From assembly GCF_013744875.1 (NCBI RefSeq), contig NZ_CP059399.1:2232001-2296000 (forward strand): 64,000 bases of DNA, given 5' to 3'. This DNA is from Nocardia huaxiensis. GTDB taxonomy: Bacteria > Actinomycetota > Actinomycetes > Mycobacteriales > Mycobacteriaceae. The position numbers were made by a program, and so were the translations under genes. Positions 25,630 to 34,273 of the stretch are shown here, one piece after another (within the stretch, counting starts at the first letter, position 1; every line of letters starts with the position of its first letter). Under the pieces are notes generated by a model. It did not search any database. It saw only the letters and a program-made list of their open reading frames with translations, and had not been told where the DNA came from.

Positions 25630-27495
25630 GTGCCTCGGCGAACGCTCGACTCACTGGTGACCCAGGTCGCCTCGGAGTTGATGGCGGTCGACGCCACGAC
25701 CATGGTGGCGGCGAGTGAGCGCGTGCTCTCCTGGCTGGTGGAGCACTTCGACGTCGACTTCAGCTTCCTCCGACATACCGACCACGAGCGCCGGGCCTCG
25801 GTGCTCATCGCCGAATGGCCGCATCGCACCGGTGGCAACGACACCGATCCGCTGCGGGTGGCCTACTTCGACGAAACCAATTCGGTCTTCGCACGGATGG
25901 AACACTCCACCGAGCCGATGATCATCCGGCCGCGCCCCGAATTCGACGACTACCAGCAGCTCATCCAGCAGTCGACCGGCATCGCGGAGGTTTCGGCCGC
26001 CGCCGTGCCGCTGGTCTCGCGGGGTGAGCCGACCGGCATTCTCGGCTTCGTCAAAGAGGGCGACCGTGAGTGGAGTACCCGGGAACTCAACGTGCTCAAA
26101 GCGATTGCCGCACTGCTGGCTCAATTGCAGGCGCGTGTGGTGGCGGAGGAGCGGCTGCGCTACATCGCCATGCACGACGATCTCACCGGCCTGGCCAACC
26201 GGCGGGCCTTACTCGAACACATGGAGGAGCGGCTGCGGCCCGGAAATCCCGGCCCGGTGGCGGCGTTCTTCCTCGACCTCGATCGGCTCAAGGCGCTCAA
26301 CGACTTTCTGGGCCACACCGCCGGGGACAATTTCATCCGCACGCTCGCCACGCGGTTGCGGGAGAACCTCGACCGCGGTGACATGATCGCCCGCCTGGGC
26401 GGCGACGAGTTCGTCATCGTCCCGGCCAAGCCCATGGACGCCGGGGCCGCCGACCTGGAGGCCACCCGCATTCAGCGGCTCATCGGCCGCCGCGTCACCG
26501 TCGGCGGCGAGACCGTCAGTCGTGGCGCGAGTGTCGGTGTGGCCGTGGGTATTCCGGGCGAGACCACGGTCGCCGACGTGCTGCGCCGCGCCGACCACGC
26601 GCTGCTGTCGGCCAAGTCGAGCGGTGGCAACGGCGTGGCGGTGTTCACCGACGCCATGCGCGCCCAGTTCGAGCTCCAGGACGATGTGGAGCTGAACCTG
26701 CGCGGCGCGGTGTCCGACGGCTCGCTGCTGCTGCACTATCAGCCGGAGGTGGACCTGCGCACCGGGCGGCTGGTCGCCCTGGAGGCCCTGGTGCGCTGGC
26801 AGCATCCCACCCGCGGCCTGCTGCCGCCCGGTGCGTTCGTCGGCGTCGCGGAGGCCACCAACCTGGCCGGTGAACTCGGTCGCTGGGTGATCCGCTCGGC
26901 GTGTGAGCAGTTCGCCTCCTGGCGGCGGCGCGGGCTGGCCTCGAATGTGGTGATTCGCATCAATGTGTCTCCGGTGCAGCTGGTTTCGCTGGATTTCGTG
27001 GAGACCATGGAGGGCATTCTGCGGCGCTTCGGCATCGACGGCTCGTCGGTGTGCCTGGAGATCACCGAGCATGTGGTGGTGCAGGACCTGGCGCGCACCC
27101 AGGTGACGCTGCGCGGGCTCAAGCGGATGGGCGTGCAGATCGCCATCGACGACTTCGGCACCGGCTACTCGTCGCTGTCGCATCTCAAGGCGCTACCGGT
27201 GGACGCGGTCAAGATCGACCGCGGCTTCGTGCAGCGCCTCGGCGCCAGCGCCGACGACCTCGCGATCGTGAAATCCATTGTGGGACTTGCGGGTTCGTTC
27301 GGTCTAGGCGTGGTCGGCGAGGGCGTGGAGACCACCGTCGCGGCCCGCACCCTGGTGGCGCTGGGCTGCTATCGGGCCCAGGGATTCCTCATCGCGCGCC
27401 CCATGCCGGCCGACGAGGTGGAAGTGCATCTGACCTCCGGGCGCATCGCCCTGGATCTCGATTTGCCCGGCACCGGCCGCGCCTCCGCCCCCTGA
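25630..27495 (+). CDS. GAF-GGDEF-EAL bifunctional c-di-GMP enzyme (Rv1354c-like)
   Basis: The GTG at 25630, 16 bases after the E1-nitroreductase stop, gives 621 residues. Domains in order are a GAF-like sensor (about 20-170), GGDEF (about 175-340, with an intact ARLGGDEF at 257-261) and EAL (about 360-600, with LEALVRW, CLEITEH, AIDDFGTGYSSLSHL and DAVKIDRGFV). Both catalytic sites look complete, so it could make and degrade c-di-GMP, as its mycobacterial relative Rv1354c does. The product-inhibition site expected five residues before GGDEF reads DRGD instead of RxxD, so feedback inhibition may be lost. No membrane segments. Its place in the operon ties a c-di-GMP signal to the upstream acyltransferase/E1 pair. 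Confidence 0.93.
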   Translation: MPRRTLDSLVTQVASELMAVDATTMVAASERVLSWLVEHFDVDFSFLRHTDHERRASVLIAEWPHRTGGNDTDPLRVAYFDETNSVFARMEHSTEPMIIRPRPEFDDYQQLIQQSTGIAEVSAAAVPLVSRGEPTGILGFVKEGDREWSTRELNVLKAIAALLAQLQARVVAEERLRYIAMHDDLTGLANRRALLEHMEERLRPGNPGPVAAFFLDLDRLKALNDFLGHTAGDNFIRTLATRLRENLDRGDMIARLGGDEFVIVPAKPMDAGAADLEATRIQRLIGRRVTVGGETVSRGASVGVAVGIPGETTVADVLRRADHALLSAKSSGGNGVAVFTDAMRAQFELQDDVELNLRGAVSDGSLLLHYQPEVDLRTGRLVALEALVRWQHPTRGLLPPGAFVGVAEATNLAGELGRWVIRSACEQFASWRRRGLASNVVIRINVSPVQLVSLDFVETMEGILRRFGIDGSSVCLEITEHVVVQDLARTQVTLRGLKRMGVQIAIDDFGTGYSSLSHLKALPVDAVKIDRGFVQRLGASADDLAIVKSIVGLAGSFGLGVVGEGVETTVAARTLVALGCYRAQGFLIARPMPADEVEVHLTSGRIALDLDLPGTGRASAP

Positions 27496-27572
27496 AATGT
27501 CGACTCGCGAACAATAGTGTTCGCGTAGTAGCGTGCGCTCTGACACTGCTGTCAATTTGAGGATGGATTCGG

Positions 27573-28427
27573 GTGGGCGGTCGAAGCCTGACAGGCAAGA
27601 AAACACTGATAACCGGCGCGGCCAGCGGCATCGGCCGCGCCACGGCGCTGGCGGCGGCGCGCAAGGGGGCGGCCCTGGTTCTCACCGACGTGAACGCCGA
27701 CGGACTGACCGAAACCGTGGAACTGATCCGCGCGGGCGGCGGGGTGGTCGAAGCCGCCGAAGCGCTCGACGTCAGCGACTACGAGGCGGTGACCGCCTTC
27801 GCCGAGAAGGTGCACGAGCAGCTCGGCTCGCTCGACGTGGTCATGAACATCGCGGGCGTGTCCACCTGGGGAACCGTCGAGAACCTCGAGCACAAGCACT
27901 GGAAAAAGATGGTGGACGTGAACCTCATGGGTCCCATCCACGTCATCGAGAACTTCGTCCCGCCCATGGTGCGCGCGAAACGCGGTGGCGCACTGGTGAA
28001 TGTGTCCTCGGCGGCGGGCCTGCTCGCCTTCCCGTGGCATGCCGCCTACAGCGCCAGCAAGTACGGCCTGCGCGGTGTATCCGATGTGCTGCGCTTCGAC
28101 CTGGAACGGCACGACATCAAGGTGCACCTGGTGGTGCCCGGCGCGGTGGACACCCCGCTGGTGCACTCGGTCGACATCGTCGGCGCCGACCGCGACGATC
28201 CGCGAATCCAGTACTGGATCAAGCGTTTCCGCCGCCACGCCCGCAAACCCGAGCAGGTGGCCGATGCCATCGTGCGCGGCGTGGAGAAGGGCACGTACCT
28301 GGTCCACACCCAGTTCGACATCCGCTTCGGCTACTGGTGGGCGCGGAAGTTCGCCTGGCCCTACGAGTTCGTCATGCGCCGCGCCAACGACCTGTTCACG
28401 ACCTTCCTGCCGAAGGATCAGCAGTAG
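27573..28427 (+). CDS. SDR family oxidoreductase
   Basis: The 284-residue protein is a classical SDR: TGAASGIGRATALAA nucleotide-binding loop, NIAGVS, catalytic Ser in VNVSSAAG, and Tyr-x3-Lys in AAYSASKYGLRG. The C-terminal segment (RKPEQVADAIVRGVEKGTYLVHTQ and the aromatic YWWARKFAWPYEFVMRR) suits a membrane-associated enzyme with a hydrophobic substrate such as a lipid or sterol. The GTG at 27573 is the start. It follows the c-di-GMP gene by 77 bases on the same strand but may have its own promoter. Its end overlaps the convergent soxR by 32 bases. Confidence 0.9.
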   Translation: MGGRSLTGKKTLITGAASGIGRATALAAARKGAALVLTDVNADGLTETVELIRAGGGVVEAAEALDVSDYEAVTAFAEKVHEQLGSLDVVMNIAGVSTWGTVENLEHKHWKKMVDVNLMGPIHVIENFVPPMVRAKRGGALVNVSSAAGLLAFPWHAAYSASKYGLRGVSDVLRFDLERHDIKVHLVVPGAVDTPLVHSVDIVGADRDDPRIQYWIKRFRRHARKPEQVADAIVRGVEKGTYLVHTQFDIRFGYWWARKFAWPYEFVMRRANDLFTTFLPKDQQ

Positions 28428-28923
28428 GAACGCAGCCCGGCTGCTCGGGTTTCGTGCACTTTTCCGCAGCGTGCACGTCCAGCATCCGGGCGCCCGGCCC
28501 GGCGTCGCCGAGGTGATCGTGCGCGTTCACGATCTTGCAGCTGCCCAGGGAGAGGCAGCCGCAGCCGATGCATCCGGTCAGGTTGTCGCGCAAGGCGATC
28601 AGCTGTTCGATGCGCTCGTCGAGATCCTCCCGCCACATGGTGGACAGGTTCTCCCAGTCGCGGCGGGTGGGGTTGCGGCCGTCGGGCAGATTGTCGAGGG
28701 CCTTGCGAATCTCGGCGAGGGGGATGCCGACACGCTGTGAGATCCGGATGAAGGCCACCCGGCGCAGGGTTTCCCGGGGGTAGCGGCGTTGGTTGCCGCT
28801 GGTTCGTCTTGCACCGATGAGGCCCTCGCGTTCGTAGAAATGCAAGGCGGACACCGAAACTCCGGCGCGCTGCGCCAGTTGGCCGGGCGTCAGTTCCTTG
28901 GCCTGCCAGGACACCGTCTCCAT
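28396..28923 (-). CDS. soxR: redox-sensing MerR-type activator SoxR
   Basis: The 175-residue protein has the MerR DNA-binding domain (LTPGQLAQRAGVSVSALHFYEREGLIGARRTSGNQRRY), a dimerising coiled coil, and the iron-sulfur motif CX2CXCX5C at Cys118, 121, 123 and 129 (CIGCGCLSLGSC). This is diagnostic of SoxR, which is switched on when redox-active compounds oxidise its [2Fe-2S] cluster. In actinomycetes SoxR responds to redox-active metabolites and is not tied to soxS. The ATG at 28923 directly abuts a soxbox-like dyad, so autoregulation of a leaderless or very short-leader message is likely. It is divergent from arginine deiminase. Confidence 0.95.
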   Translation of the reverse strand: METVSWQAKELTPGQLAQRAGVSVSALHFYEREGLIGARRTSGNQRRYPRETLRRVAFIRISQRVGIPLAEIRKALDNLPDGRNPTRRDWENLSTMWREDLDERIEQLIALRDNLTGCIGCGCLSLGSCKIVNAHDHLGDAGPGARMLDVHAAEKCTKPEQPGCVPTADPSAGRS

Positions 28924-28924
28924 A

Positions 28925-28942
28925 CCTGAACATTACTCGAGG
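28925..28942. promoter_or_regulatory. degenerate soxbox between soxR and arcA
   Basis: Read on the minus strand, the 18 bases are CCTCGAGTAATGTTCAGG. They line up with the known 18-bp soxbox CCTCAAGTTAACTTGAGG, with the outer CCT and AGG conserved and the inner positions relaxed. It sits immediately upstream of the soxR start and about 57 bases before arcA. Confidence 0.5.
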
Positions 28943-28998
28943 TTTTTCCCGGGCGCGAATTGCATGCCATCTTTGCTCAGGGGAACTACCTTCAGATT

Positions 28999-30225
28999 AT
29001 GGGAATCGAGGCCGCATCCGCGGCGCGACCGTTTTCCGTGACCTCGGAGGTCGGCGCACTGCGCACGGTGCTTCTGCACCGGCCCGGCGATGAGCTGCGC
29101 CGCCTCACCCCGCGCAACAACGACCAGCTGCTCTTCGACGCCATCCCGTGGGTGGAGCGCGCGCAGCAGGAGCACGACACCTTCGCCGAGGTGTTGCGCG
29201 GACGCGGGGTGGAAGTGTTGCTGCTGGCGGATCTGCTCGCCGAGACGCTTCAGGTGAGCGGAGCGGCGCGGATTCAGGGCATCTCCGGGGCGGTCGACGC
29301 GCGCAGGCTCGGGCACACGCTCGCCGACGAACTCGCGGCCTATCTGCGCACGGTGCCCGCGCCCGACCTGGCCGACATTCTCATGACGGGGATGACCTTC
29401 GACGAACTGCCCTTCGGACCGGACGCCACCTCCCTGGTGCGGCGCATGCACCACGGGCACGACTTCGTCATCGACCCGCTGCCGAATCTGCTGTTCACCC
29501 GCGATTCCTCACTGTGGGTGGGCAATCGGTTCGCCATCACCTCACTCGCCATGCCGGCGCGGCAGCGGGAGACCTCGCTCACCGATCTGATCTACGCCTT
29601 CCATCCGCGGTTCCTGCGGGTGCGCCGCGCCTACGAATCGCACACCGCGCCCATCGAGGGCGGGGACGTGCTGCTGCTGGCCAAGGGCGTGGTGGCCATC
29701 GGGGTGGGGGAGCGAACCACGCCGGCCGGGGCGGAAGCCCTGGCGCGCAGCCTGTTCGAGGACGATCTCGCGCACACCGTGCTGGTGGTGCCGATCGCCC
29801 AGATGCGGGCCACCATGCACCTGGACACCGTGTGCACCATGGTGGACGTGGACGCGGTGGTCATGTATCCGGCGGTGCAGGATTCACTGTGCGCGTTCAC
29901 CATTCGCAATGAGGGCGGCGCGGTGCACATTGCCGGGCCGGACCCCTTCCTGAAGGCGGCGGCCGAGGCCATGGGCATCGGGAAACTCCGCGTCGTCGAC
30001 ACGGGACTGGACGGTGTGACCGCCGAACGGGAACAGTGGGATGACGGCAACAACACGCTCGCGGTCGCACCGGGCGTCGTCGTCGCCTACGAACGCAATG
30101 AAATGACCAATGCGCGGCTCGCCGATGCCGGAATCGAGGTGCTGCCCATCCCCGGTTCCGAATTGGGTTCCGGTCGAGGCGGTCCGCGCTGCATGTCCTG
30201 CCCGCTGTCGCGTGACGAGGTGTGA
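28999..30225 (+). CDS. arcA: arginine deiminase
   Basis: The 408-residue enzyme hydrolyses arginine to citrulline and ammonia in the cytoplasm. Recognisable motifs are [15 protein letters not shown] (Asp that binds the guanidinium), [19 protein letters not shown] (catalytic His and Asp), and the C-terminal [14 protein letters not shown] with nucleophile Cys398. The ATG at 28999 gives the standard opening [18 protein letters not shown]. No arcB, arcC or arcD is adjacent, so it does not sit in a classical energy-yielding ADI operon. A YtrA-type GntR regulator follows closely. It shares a divergent promoter with soxR, which hints at redox-linked expression. Confidence 0.96.
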   Translation: MGIEAASAARPFSVTSEVGALRTVLLHRPGDELRRLTPRNNDQLLFDAIPWVERAQQEHDTFAEVLRGRGVEVLLLADLLAETLQVSGAARIQGISGAVDARRLGHTLADELAAYLRTVPAPDLADILMTGMTFDELPFGPDATSLVRRMHHGHDFVIDPLPNLLFTRDSSLWVGNRFAITSLAMPARQRETSLTDLIYAFHPRFLRVRRAYESHTAPIEGGDVLLLAKGVVAIGVGERTTPAGAEALARSLFEDDLAHTVLVVPIAQMRATMHLDTVCTMVDVDAVVMYPAVQDSLCAFTIRNEGGAVHIAGPDPFLKAAAEAMGIGKLRVVDTGLDGVTAEREQWDDGNNTLAVAPGVVVAYERNEMTNARLADAGIEVLPIPGSELGSGRGGPRCMSCPLSRDEV

Positions 30226-30231
30226 AAAGCC

Positions 30232-30603
30232 ATGCTGGACATCCCGGTTGACCACCACTCTGCGGTCCCCCCGTACGAGCAGCTGCGCCAGGGCGTCGTC
30301 GCCCGCGTGAGGTCGGGTGAACTGGCCGCCGGGACGAAGATCCCCACCGTGCGCGCCCTCGCGGCGCAACTCAAACTCGCCCCCAACACGGTCGCGCGCG
30401 CCTACCGCGAACTCGAACAGGACGGCGTCCTCGAAACCCGCGGCCGACTAGGCTCTTTCATCGCCTCCTCCGGCGACCCCACCCGCGACGTGGCCGGCCG
30501 CGCCGCCACCGAATACGTCGCGGTTATCCGCCGCCTGGGCCTCGACGACGAAGCGGCGCTGCGCTATCTGCGTGCGGCACTCGGGGAAACAGCGCGGGAC
30601 TGA
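30232..30603 (+). CDS. small GntR family (YtrA subfamily) regulator
   Basis: The 123-residue protein has the YtrA-type layout: a GntR winged helix (PPYEQLRQGVVARVRSGELAAGTKIPTVRALAAQLKLAPNTVARAYRELEQDGVLETRGRLGSF) and only a short helical tail of about 40 residues. It starts six bases after arcA, so the two are cotranscribed and it may regulate arginine deiminase. YtrA regulators usually control ABC transporter operons; none is present here. It ends one base before the end of the convergent pmt gene. Confidence 0.9.
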   Translation: MLDIPVDHHSAVPPYEQLRQGVVARVRSGELAAGTKIPTVRALAAQLKLAPNTVARAYRELEQDGVLETRGRLGSFIASSGDPTRDVAGRAATEYVAVIRRLGLDDEAALRYLRAALGETARD

Positions 30604-32208
30604 TCACCTCCAGCTGGGCAACCAGAGGTGGTCGTGCCAGTCCGAGGGGGTGATCGACATGCCCGTCAGGATCGGCCAGAGCCAGATGAAGTTCGCGATC
30701 ACCAGGGCGAGGTAGAGACAGACGAGCAAGAGCCCCAAGCCTTGTCGCTCACTCGGTGGGGTGAAGTTCTGGAGGTTCGGGATGCCCGATAGTCGCCGCC
30801 CACTCGGCGGGGCGTGGCCGAGAAGGTCGCCGAGCGCCAAGGCCACACCCATCACCAGGAACGGCGCGAGCGGCACCGCGTAGAAGAAATACATCTGCCG
30901 ATCCAGTGACAGGAACCACGGCAGCAGTCCCGCGCCGTACGCGACGAGCACTGCGGCGTACCGCCAGTCCCGCCGCACGAACGACCGCCACATCGCCCAC
31001 GCCAGCATGGGGAACGCCACCCACCAGATGGCGGGCGTGCCGATCAGCATGACCGCGCGCACGCACATGCTCTGCCCGCAGCCGGTCACGCCATTGTCGG
31101 CGTAGTAGTAGAGCATCGGCCGCAAGCCCATCGGCCACGTCCACGGTTTCGATTCCCACGGATGGTGATTGCCCGCCGAATTGGTGAGCCCCTCGTGGAA
31201 GGTCAGCACCTCCCCGCCGTAGAACCACAGCGACCGCAGCGCCGACGGCACCCACGCGAACATGCCGCCCTCGCCGACCCGCACCCCCACCGCGTACCGG
31301 TCGTAACTGGTCTCCCCGGCGAACCAGGCCCAGAAACTGCCCATGTACACCAGGAACGGAACCGCCACGAGCGCATACACACTGGGCCCGAGATCGCGGA
31401 TCGCGGTGCCCGCCCACGGCCGCCGCACCCGATAGCCGCGCCGCGCCGCCAGGTCGAAGCCGAGGCTCAGCGCGGTGAAGGCCACCACGAAATACAGTCC
31501 GGACCATTTGGTTCCGCACGCCAGCCCGAGCATGATGCCCGCCCCGAACCGCCACCAGCGCACCCCGAAGCGCGGCCCGAACTCACTGTCGTCCAGCCGC
31601 CCCTCGGCATCGACTCTCGCCATGCGCATACGTATGTCGTCGCGATCGACGATGAGACAGCCGAAAGCCGCTGTGACGAACAAGGCTTGGAAGATGTCCA
31701 GCATTCCGAGCCGCGAGGACACGAAGGTGAGCCCGTCCGCGATCAGCAGAATGCCCGCGAACGCGCCGATCAGCGTCGAACGCGACATGCGCCGCACAAT
31801 GCGAATCACCAAGAGCACCAGGATGGTTCCCGACACCGCCGCCGTGAACCGCCAACCCCAGGCGTTGTACCCGAAGATCCACTCCCCGATGGCGATCATG
31901 TGCTTGCCGACCGGCGGATGCACCACCAGCCCGTAGCCGGGATTGTCCTCGGCCCCGCCATTGGTGAGCGCCTGCCACCCCTGTGGGGCGTAATGCTTCT
32001 CGTCGAACACCGGCGTGCGCGCATCGGTGGGCCGATTCAGGTTGATGAACCGAGTCAATGCCGCGATCGCCGTCAAGAACAGCGTGACCGCCCACCCCCG
32101 CGCCCAGTCCGTGGGTCCGTAGTCGGGCGAGGGCCGCAGCGGCGCCGGACTGGACATCGCCACCCCTGCTCCGGCTTCCGGAGGTCGCACGTCGGTCACC
32201 TGGGTCAC
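30604..32208 (-). CDS. pmt: polyprenol-phosphate-mannose protein mannosyltransferase (Pmt)
   Basis: The GTG at 32208 gives 534 residues, matching the length of mycobacterial Pmt (Rv1002c). The protein is a multi-spanning GT39 glycosyltransferase that moves mannose from polyprenyl-phosphate mannose to Ser/Thr of proteins during export. The first periplasmic loop holds the catalytic acidic motif (PVFDEKHYAPQGW) and VVHPPVGKHMIAIGEW. About ten further membrane helices follow, with conserved WTWPMGLRPMLYYY and MYFFYAVPLAPF. It is divergent from rsmI, the same pairing as in mycobacteria. It lies tail to tail with the GntR gene. Confidence 0.93.
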   Translation of the reverse strand: MTQVTDVRPPEAGAGVAMSSPAPLRPSPDYGPTDWARGWAVTLFLTAIAALTRFINLNRPTDARTPVFDEKHYAPQGWQALTNGGAEDNPGYGLVVHPPVGKHMIAIGEWIFGYNAWGWRFTAAVSGTILVLLVIRIVRRMSRSTLIGAFAGILLIADGLTFVSSRLGMLDIFQALFVTAAFGCLIVDRDDIRMRMARVDAEGRLDDSEFGPRFGVRWWRFGAGIMLGLACGTKWSGLYFVVAFTALSLGFDLAARRGYRVRRPWAGTAIRDLGPSVYALVAVPFLVYMGSFWAWFAGETSYDRYAVGVRVGEGGMFAWVPSALRSLWFYGGEVLTFHEGLTNSAGNHHPWESKPWTWPMGLRPMLYYYADNGVTGCGQSMCVRAVMLIGTPAIWWVAFPMLAWAMWRSFVRRDWRYAAVLVAYGAGLLPWFLSLDRQMYFFYAVPLAPFLVMGVALALGDLLGHAPPSGRRLSGIPNLQNFTPPSERQGLGLLLVCLYLALVIANFIWLWPILTGMSITPSDWHDHLWLPSWR

Positions 32209-32368
32209 GCTCCGATCGTAGGCGGTCCGCCTCGCGCGTCGCGCCCCGGTGAGTCGGGGCACCCGGCGACCGACCCGGGATTCGGCGGCGTGTCCTGTCC
32301 GCGCGCCGGGGCTCGGCGGGGCGGTCGTATGGTTTTCGCTGGGGTCGGACGGCGAGGAATGGAGTGAG

Positions 32369-33220
32369 ATGAGCGCGGAACCGGGTGCGGGCCGGCTGGT
32401 GCTGGCCGCGACGCCGATGGGCGATATCGGGGACGCGTCGCAGCGGCTGCGGGACGGGCTGGCCACGGCGGAAGTGGTCGCCGCGGAGGACACGCGGCGG
32501 ACGCGGTCGCTGGCCAAGGCCATGGGGGTGGAGATCGGCGGTCGAGTCGTCAGCTTCTACGACCATGTCGAGACCGCGCGGATTCCGATGCTGCTCGAGG
32601 AGATCGAGAACGGGCACACCGTGCTGCTGGTCACCGATGCCGGAATGCCGTCGGTGAGCGATCCCGGATATCGGATGGTCGCCGCGTGTGTCGAGAAAGA
32701 CCTGCCCGTCACCTGTCTGCCCGGCCCGTCGGCCGTCACCACCGCGCTCGCGCTGTCCGGGCTGCCGGTCGAGCGGTTCTGCTTCGACGGCTTCCCGCCC
32801 CGCAAGTCCGGCCAGCGCAAGGAATGGCTGAAAACCCTCGCCGCCGAACCCCGCGCCTGCGTCTTCTTCGAAGCCCCGCACCGCCTGGCCGCCTGCCTCG
32901 CCGACGCCGTCGAGGTGCTCGGAGCCGACCGCCGCGCCGCGGTCTGCCGCGAACTCACCAAGACCTACGAGGAGGTCGTGCGCGGCACCCTCGCCGAACT
33001 GGCCGCCTGGGCGGTCGAGGGCGCGCGCGGTGAGATCACCGTGGTTCTCGAAGGCGCGCAACCGGTTTCCGCCGACCCGGAGGATCTGGTCGACCGCGTC
33101 GAAGGCTTGGTCGACAAGGGCATGCGCCTCAAGGACGCCTGCGCCGAAGTGGCCGCCGCCACCGGGGCTTCCCGCAAGGAGCTCTACGACGCGGTATTGA
33201 GCGCGCGCGCCGAGCACTGA
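32369..33220 (+). CDS. rsmI: 16S rRNA (cytidine(1402)-2'-O)-methyltransferase
   Basis: The 283-residue enzyme is a SAM-dependent tetrapyrrole-methylase-fold protein that 2'-O-methylates C1402 of 16S rRNA. Motifs are LVLAATPMGDIGDASQRL, VVAAEDTRRTRSLAKA, LLVTDAGMPSVSDPGYRMV and CLPGPSAVTTALALSGLP, all typical. The ATG at 32369 is preceded by GGAGTGAG. It is divergent from pmt across 160 bases. A long inverted-repeat element lies 33 bases after its stop. Confidence 0.95.
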   Translation: MSAEPGAGRLVLAATPMGDIGDASQRLRDGLATAEVVAAEDTRRTRSLAKAMGVEIGGRVVSFYDHVETARIPMLLEEIENGHTVLLVTDAGMPSVSDPGYRMVAACVEKDLPVTCLPGPSAVTTALALSGLPVERFCFDGFPPRKSGQRKEWLKTLAAEPRACVFFEAPHRLAACLADAVEVLGADRRAAVCRELTKTYEEVVRGTLAELAAWAVEGARGEITVVLEGAQPVSADPEDLVDRVEGLVDKGMRLKDACAEVAAATGASRKELYDAVLSARAEH

Positions 33221-33253
33221 GGTCGGCACCCCGGAACCGCCGCGTGCTTTCCC

Positions 33254-33342
33254 GTCATCCCGGCATGCTTTTGGCCGGGATCCACCGCAATCGGCTGTGC
33301 CGCCGACTGTGTGGATCCCCGCCAAAAGCACGCGGGGATGAC
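33254..33342. repeat. inverted-repeat element (32-bp imperfect arms), REP/MITE-like
   Basis: The left arm at 33254-33285 starts GTCATCCCGGCATGCTTTTG. The right arm at 33311-33342 is its reverse complement with about four differences, and 25 bases separate them. Each arm also has its own small hairpin (TCCCGGC-N9-GCCGGGA in the left arm). A partial third copy of the outer end (CGCGGGATGAC) follows at about 33354-33364. A single arm is found again at 50.9 kb. The element fills most of the 249-base gap between rsmI and the CPBP gene and may end the rsmI transcript. Confidence 0.8.
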
Positions 33343-33469
33343 GAGAAAAGTACGCGGGATGACGGGGGTGGACCGTGCGGTGTTGACGGAGCGGGACGTC
33401 CCGTGCGGACACGCCGGGGCGTGTGGCGACTGACGTCCGGGGCCGCCGCCGCGATGCGAAGATCGAAGG

Positions 33470-34261
33470 GTGGCTGTGAATCAGGTGCGCGGTACGGGGT
33501 GGGGTGTTGTCGCCGCGTATGTGGCGCTCGCCGTGGTGGTGTCCGGTGTGCTGCTGGGAGTGCAGGCGCGATCGGGGATCGACGCGGCGGCGTTGTCGCT
33601 GGCGCAGTTCGGGCCGGCGGTGGCGGTGGGGGTGGTTGTGCTGCTGTGGGGGAAGCGGATTCGGGGCGTGGTCACCGCGGCGGTGGACTGGGAGGATGTG
33701 GGCGGGGATATCGCGGCGGTGGTTGGTGCGGTCGCGCTGCTCGGGGTGCTGGTGGCGGGCGCCGCGCTGGTGGGCGGTATGGAACTGGTTGGGCCACAAT
33801 CGGTCGGCGCTGTTCCGTTCGCGGTGTTCGTAGGGTTTCAGTTGGTGGGCGCGCTGGGGGAGGAGATCGGTTGGCGGGGGTTCCTGCAGCCCGCCTTGGA
33901 GTTTCGCTACGGTCGCCTGATCGCGGTGGGCATCACGGGGTTGATCTGGGCGCTGTGGCATGTCAAGGCGTTCACGCTCGGGGTGGTGCCCGCGGTGTCG
34001 TTTCTGGTGGCGGCCATGGGGTTTGCCGTGGTGCTGGGGTATCTCGCGAACGGCAGCTTCGTGCAGCGGGTGCTGACGGCGACCGTCGGGCACTGGCTGA
34101 TCAATGTGACGCTGTACCTGGTGATGGGGGACGACACGCTCGGGGTGCCGCAGGTCTGCTACTACGCGGGGGCGAGTTTCCTTGTGGCGGTGCTGGTTCT
34201 GGCCTGGAGCGTGGCGCGGGACAATGCGCGCCGACGAGATCTCGTCGGCGCGGCGGACTAG
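33470..34261 (+). CDS. CPBP family intramembrane glutamic endopeptidase
   Basis: The 263-residue protein has about seven hydrophobic helices. The CPBP (Rce1-like) motifs are in place: GALGEEIGWRGFLQP (catalytic Glu pair and Arg), ITGLIWALWHVKAF (His) and TVGHWLINVTLYL. In bacteria such proteases process small peptides or act as immunity proteins for bacteriocins. No peptide gene is apparent nearby. The start is GTG at 33470, with another GTG six bases on. The gene is very G-rich at third positions. It ends 12 bases before the end of the convergent acyltransferase gene. Confidence 0.88.
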   Translation: MAVNQVRGTGWGVVAAYVALAVVVSGVLLGVQARSGIDAAALSLAQFGPAVAVGVVVLLWGKRIRGVVTAAVDWEDVGGDIAAVVGAVALLGVLVAGAALVGGMELVGPQSVGAVPFAVFVGFQLVGALGEEIGWRGFLQPALEFRYGRLIAVGITGLIWALWHVKAFTLGVVPAVSFLVAAMGFAVVLGYLANGSFVQRVLTATVGHWLINVTLYLVMGDDTLGVPQVCYYAGASFLVAVLVLAWSVARDNARRRDLVGAAD

Positions 34262-34273
34262 GGGGTCGGCCCG

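Noticed and set aside
31583..34093. Long minus-strand frame (836 codons) across pmt, rsmI and the CPBP gene
   Set aside because: It crosses three genes that are recognisable in other frames, and the intergenic repeat element. It has no coherent protein signal.
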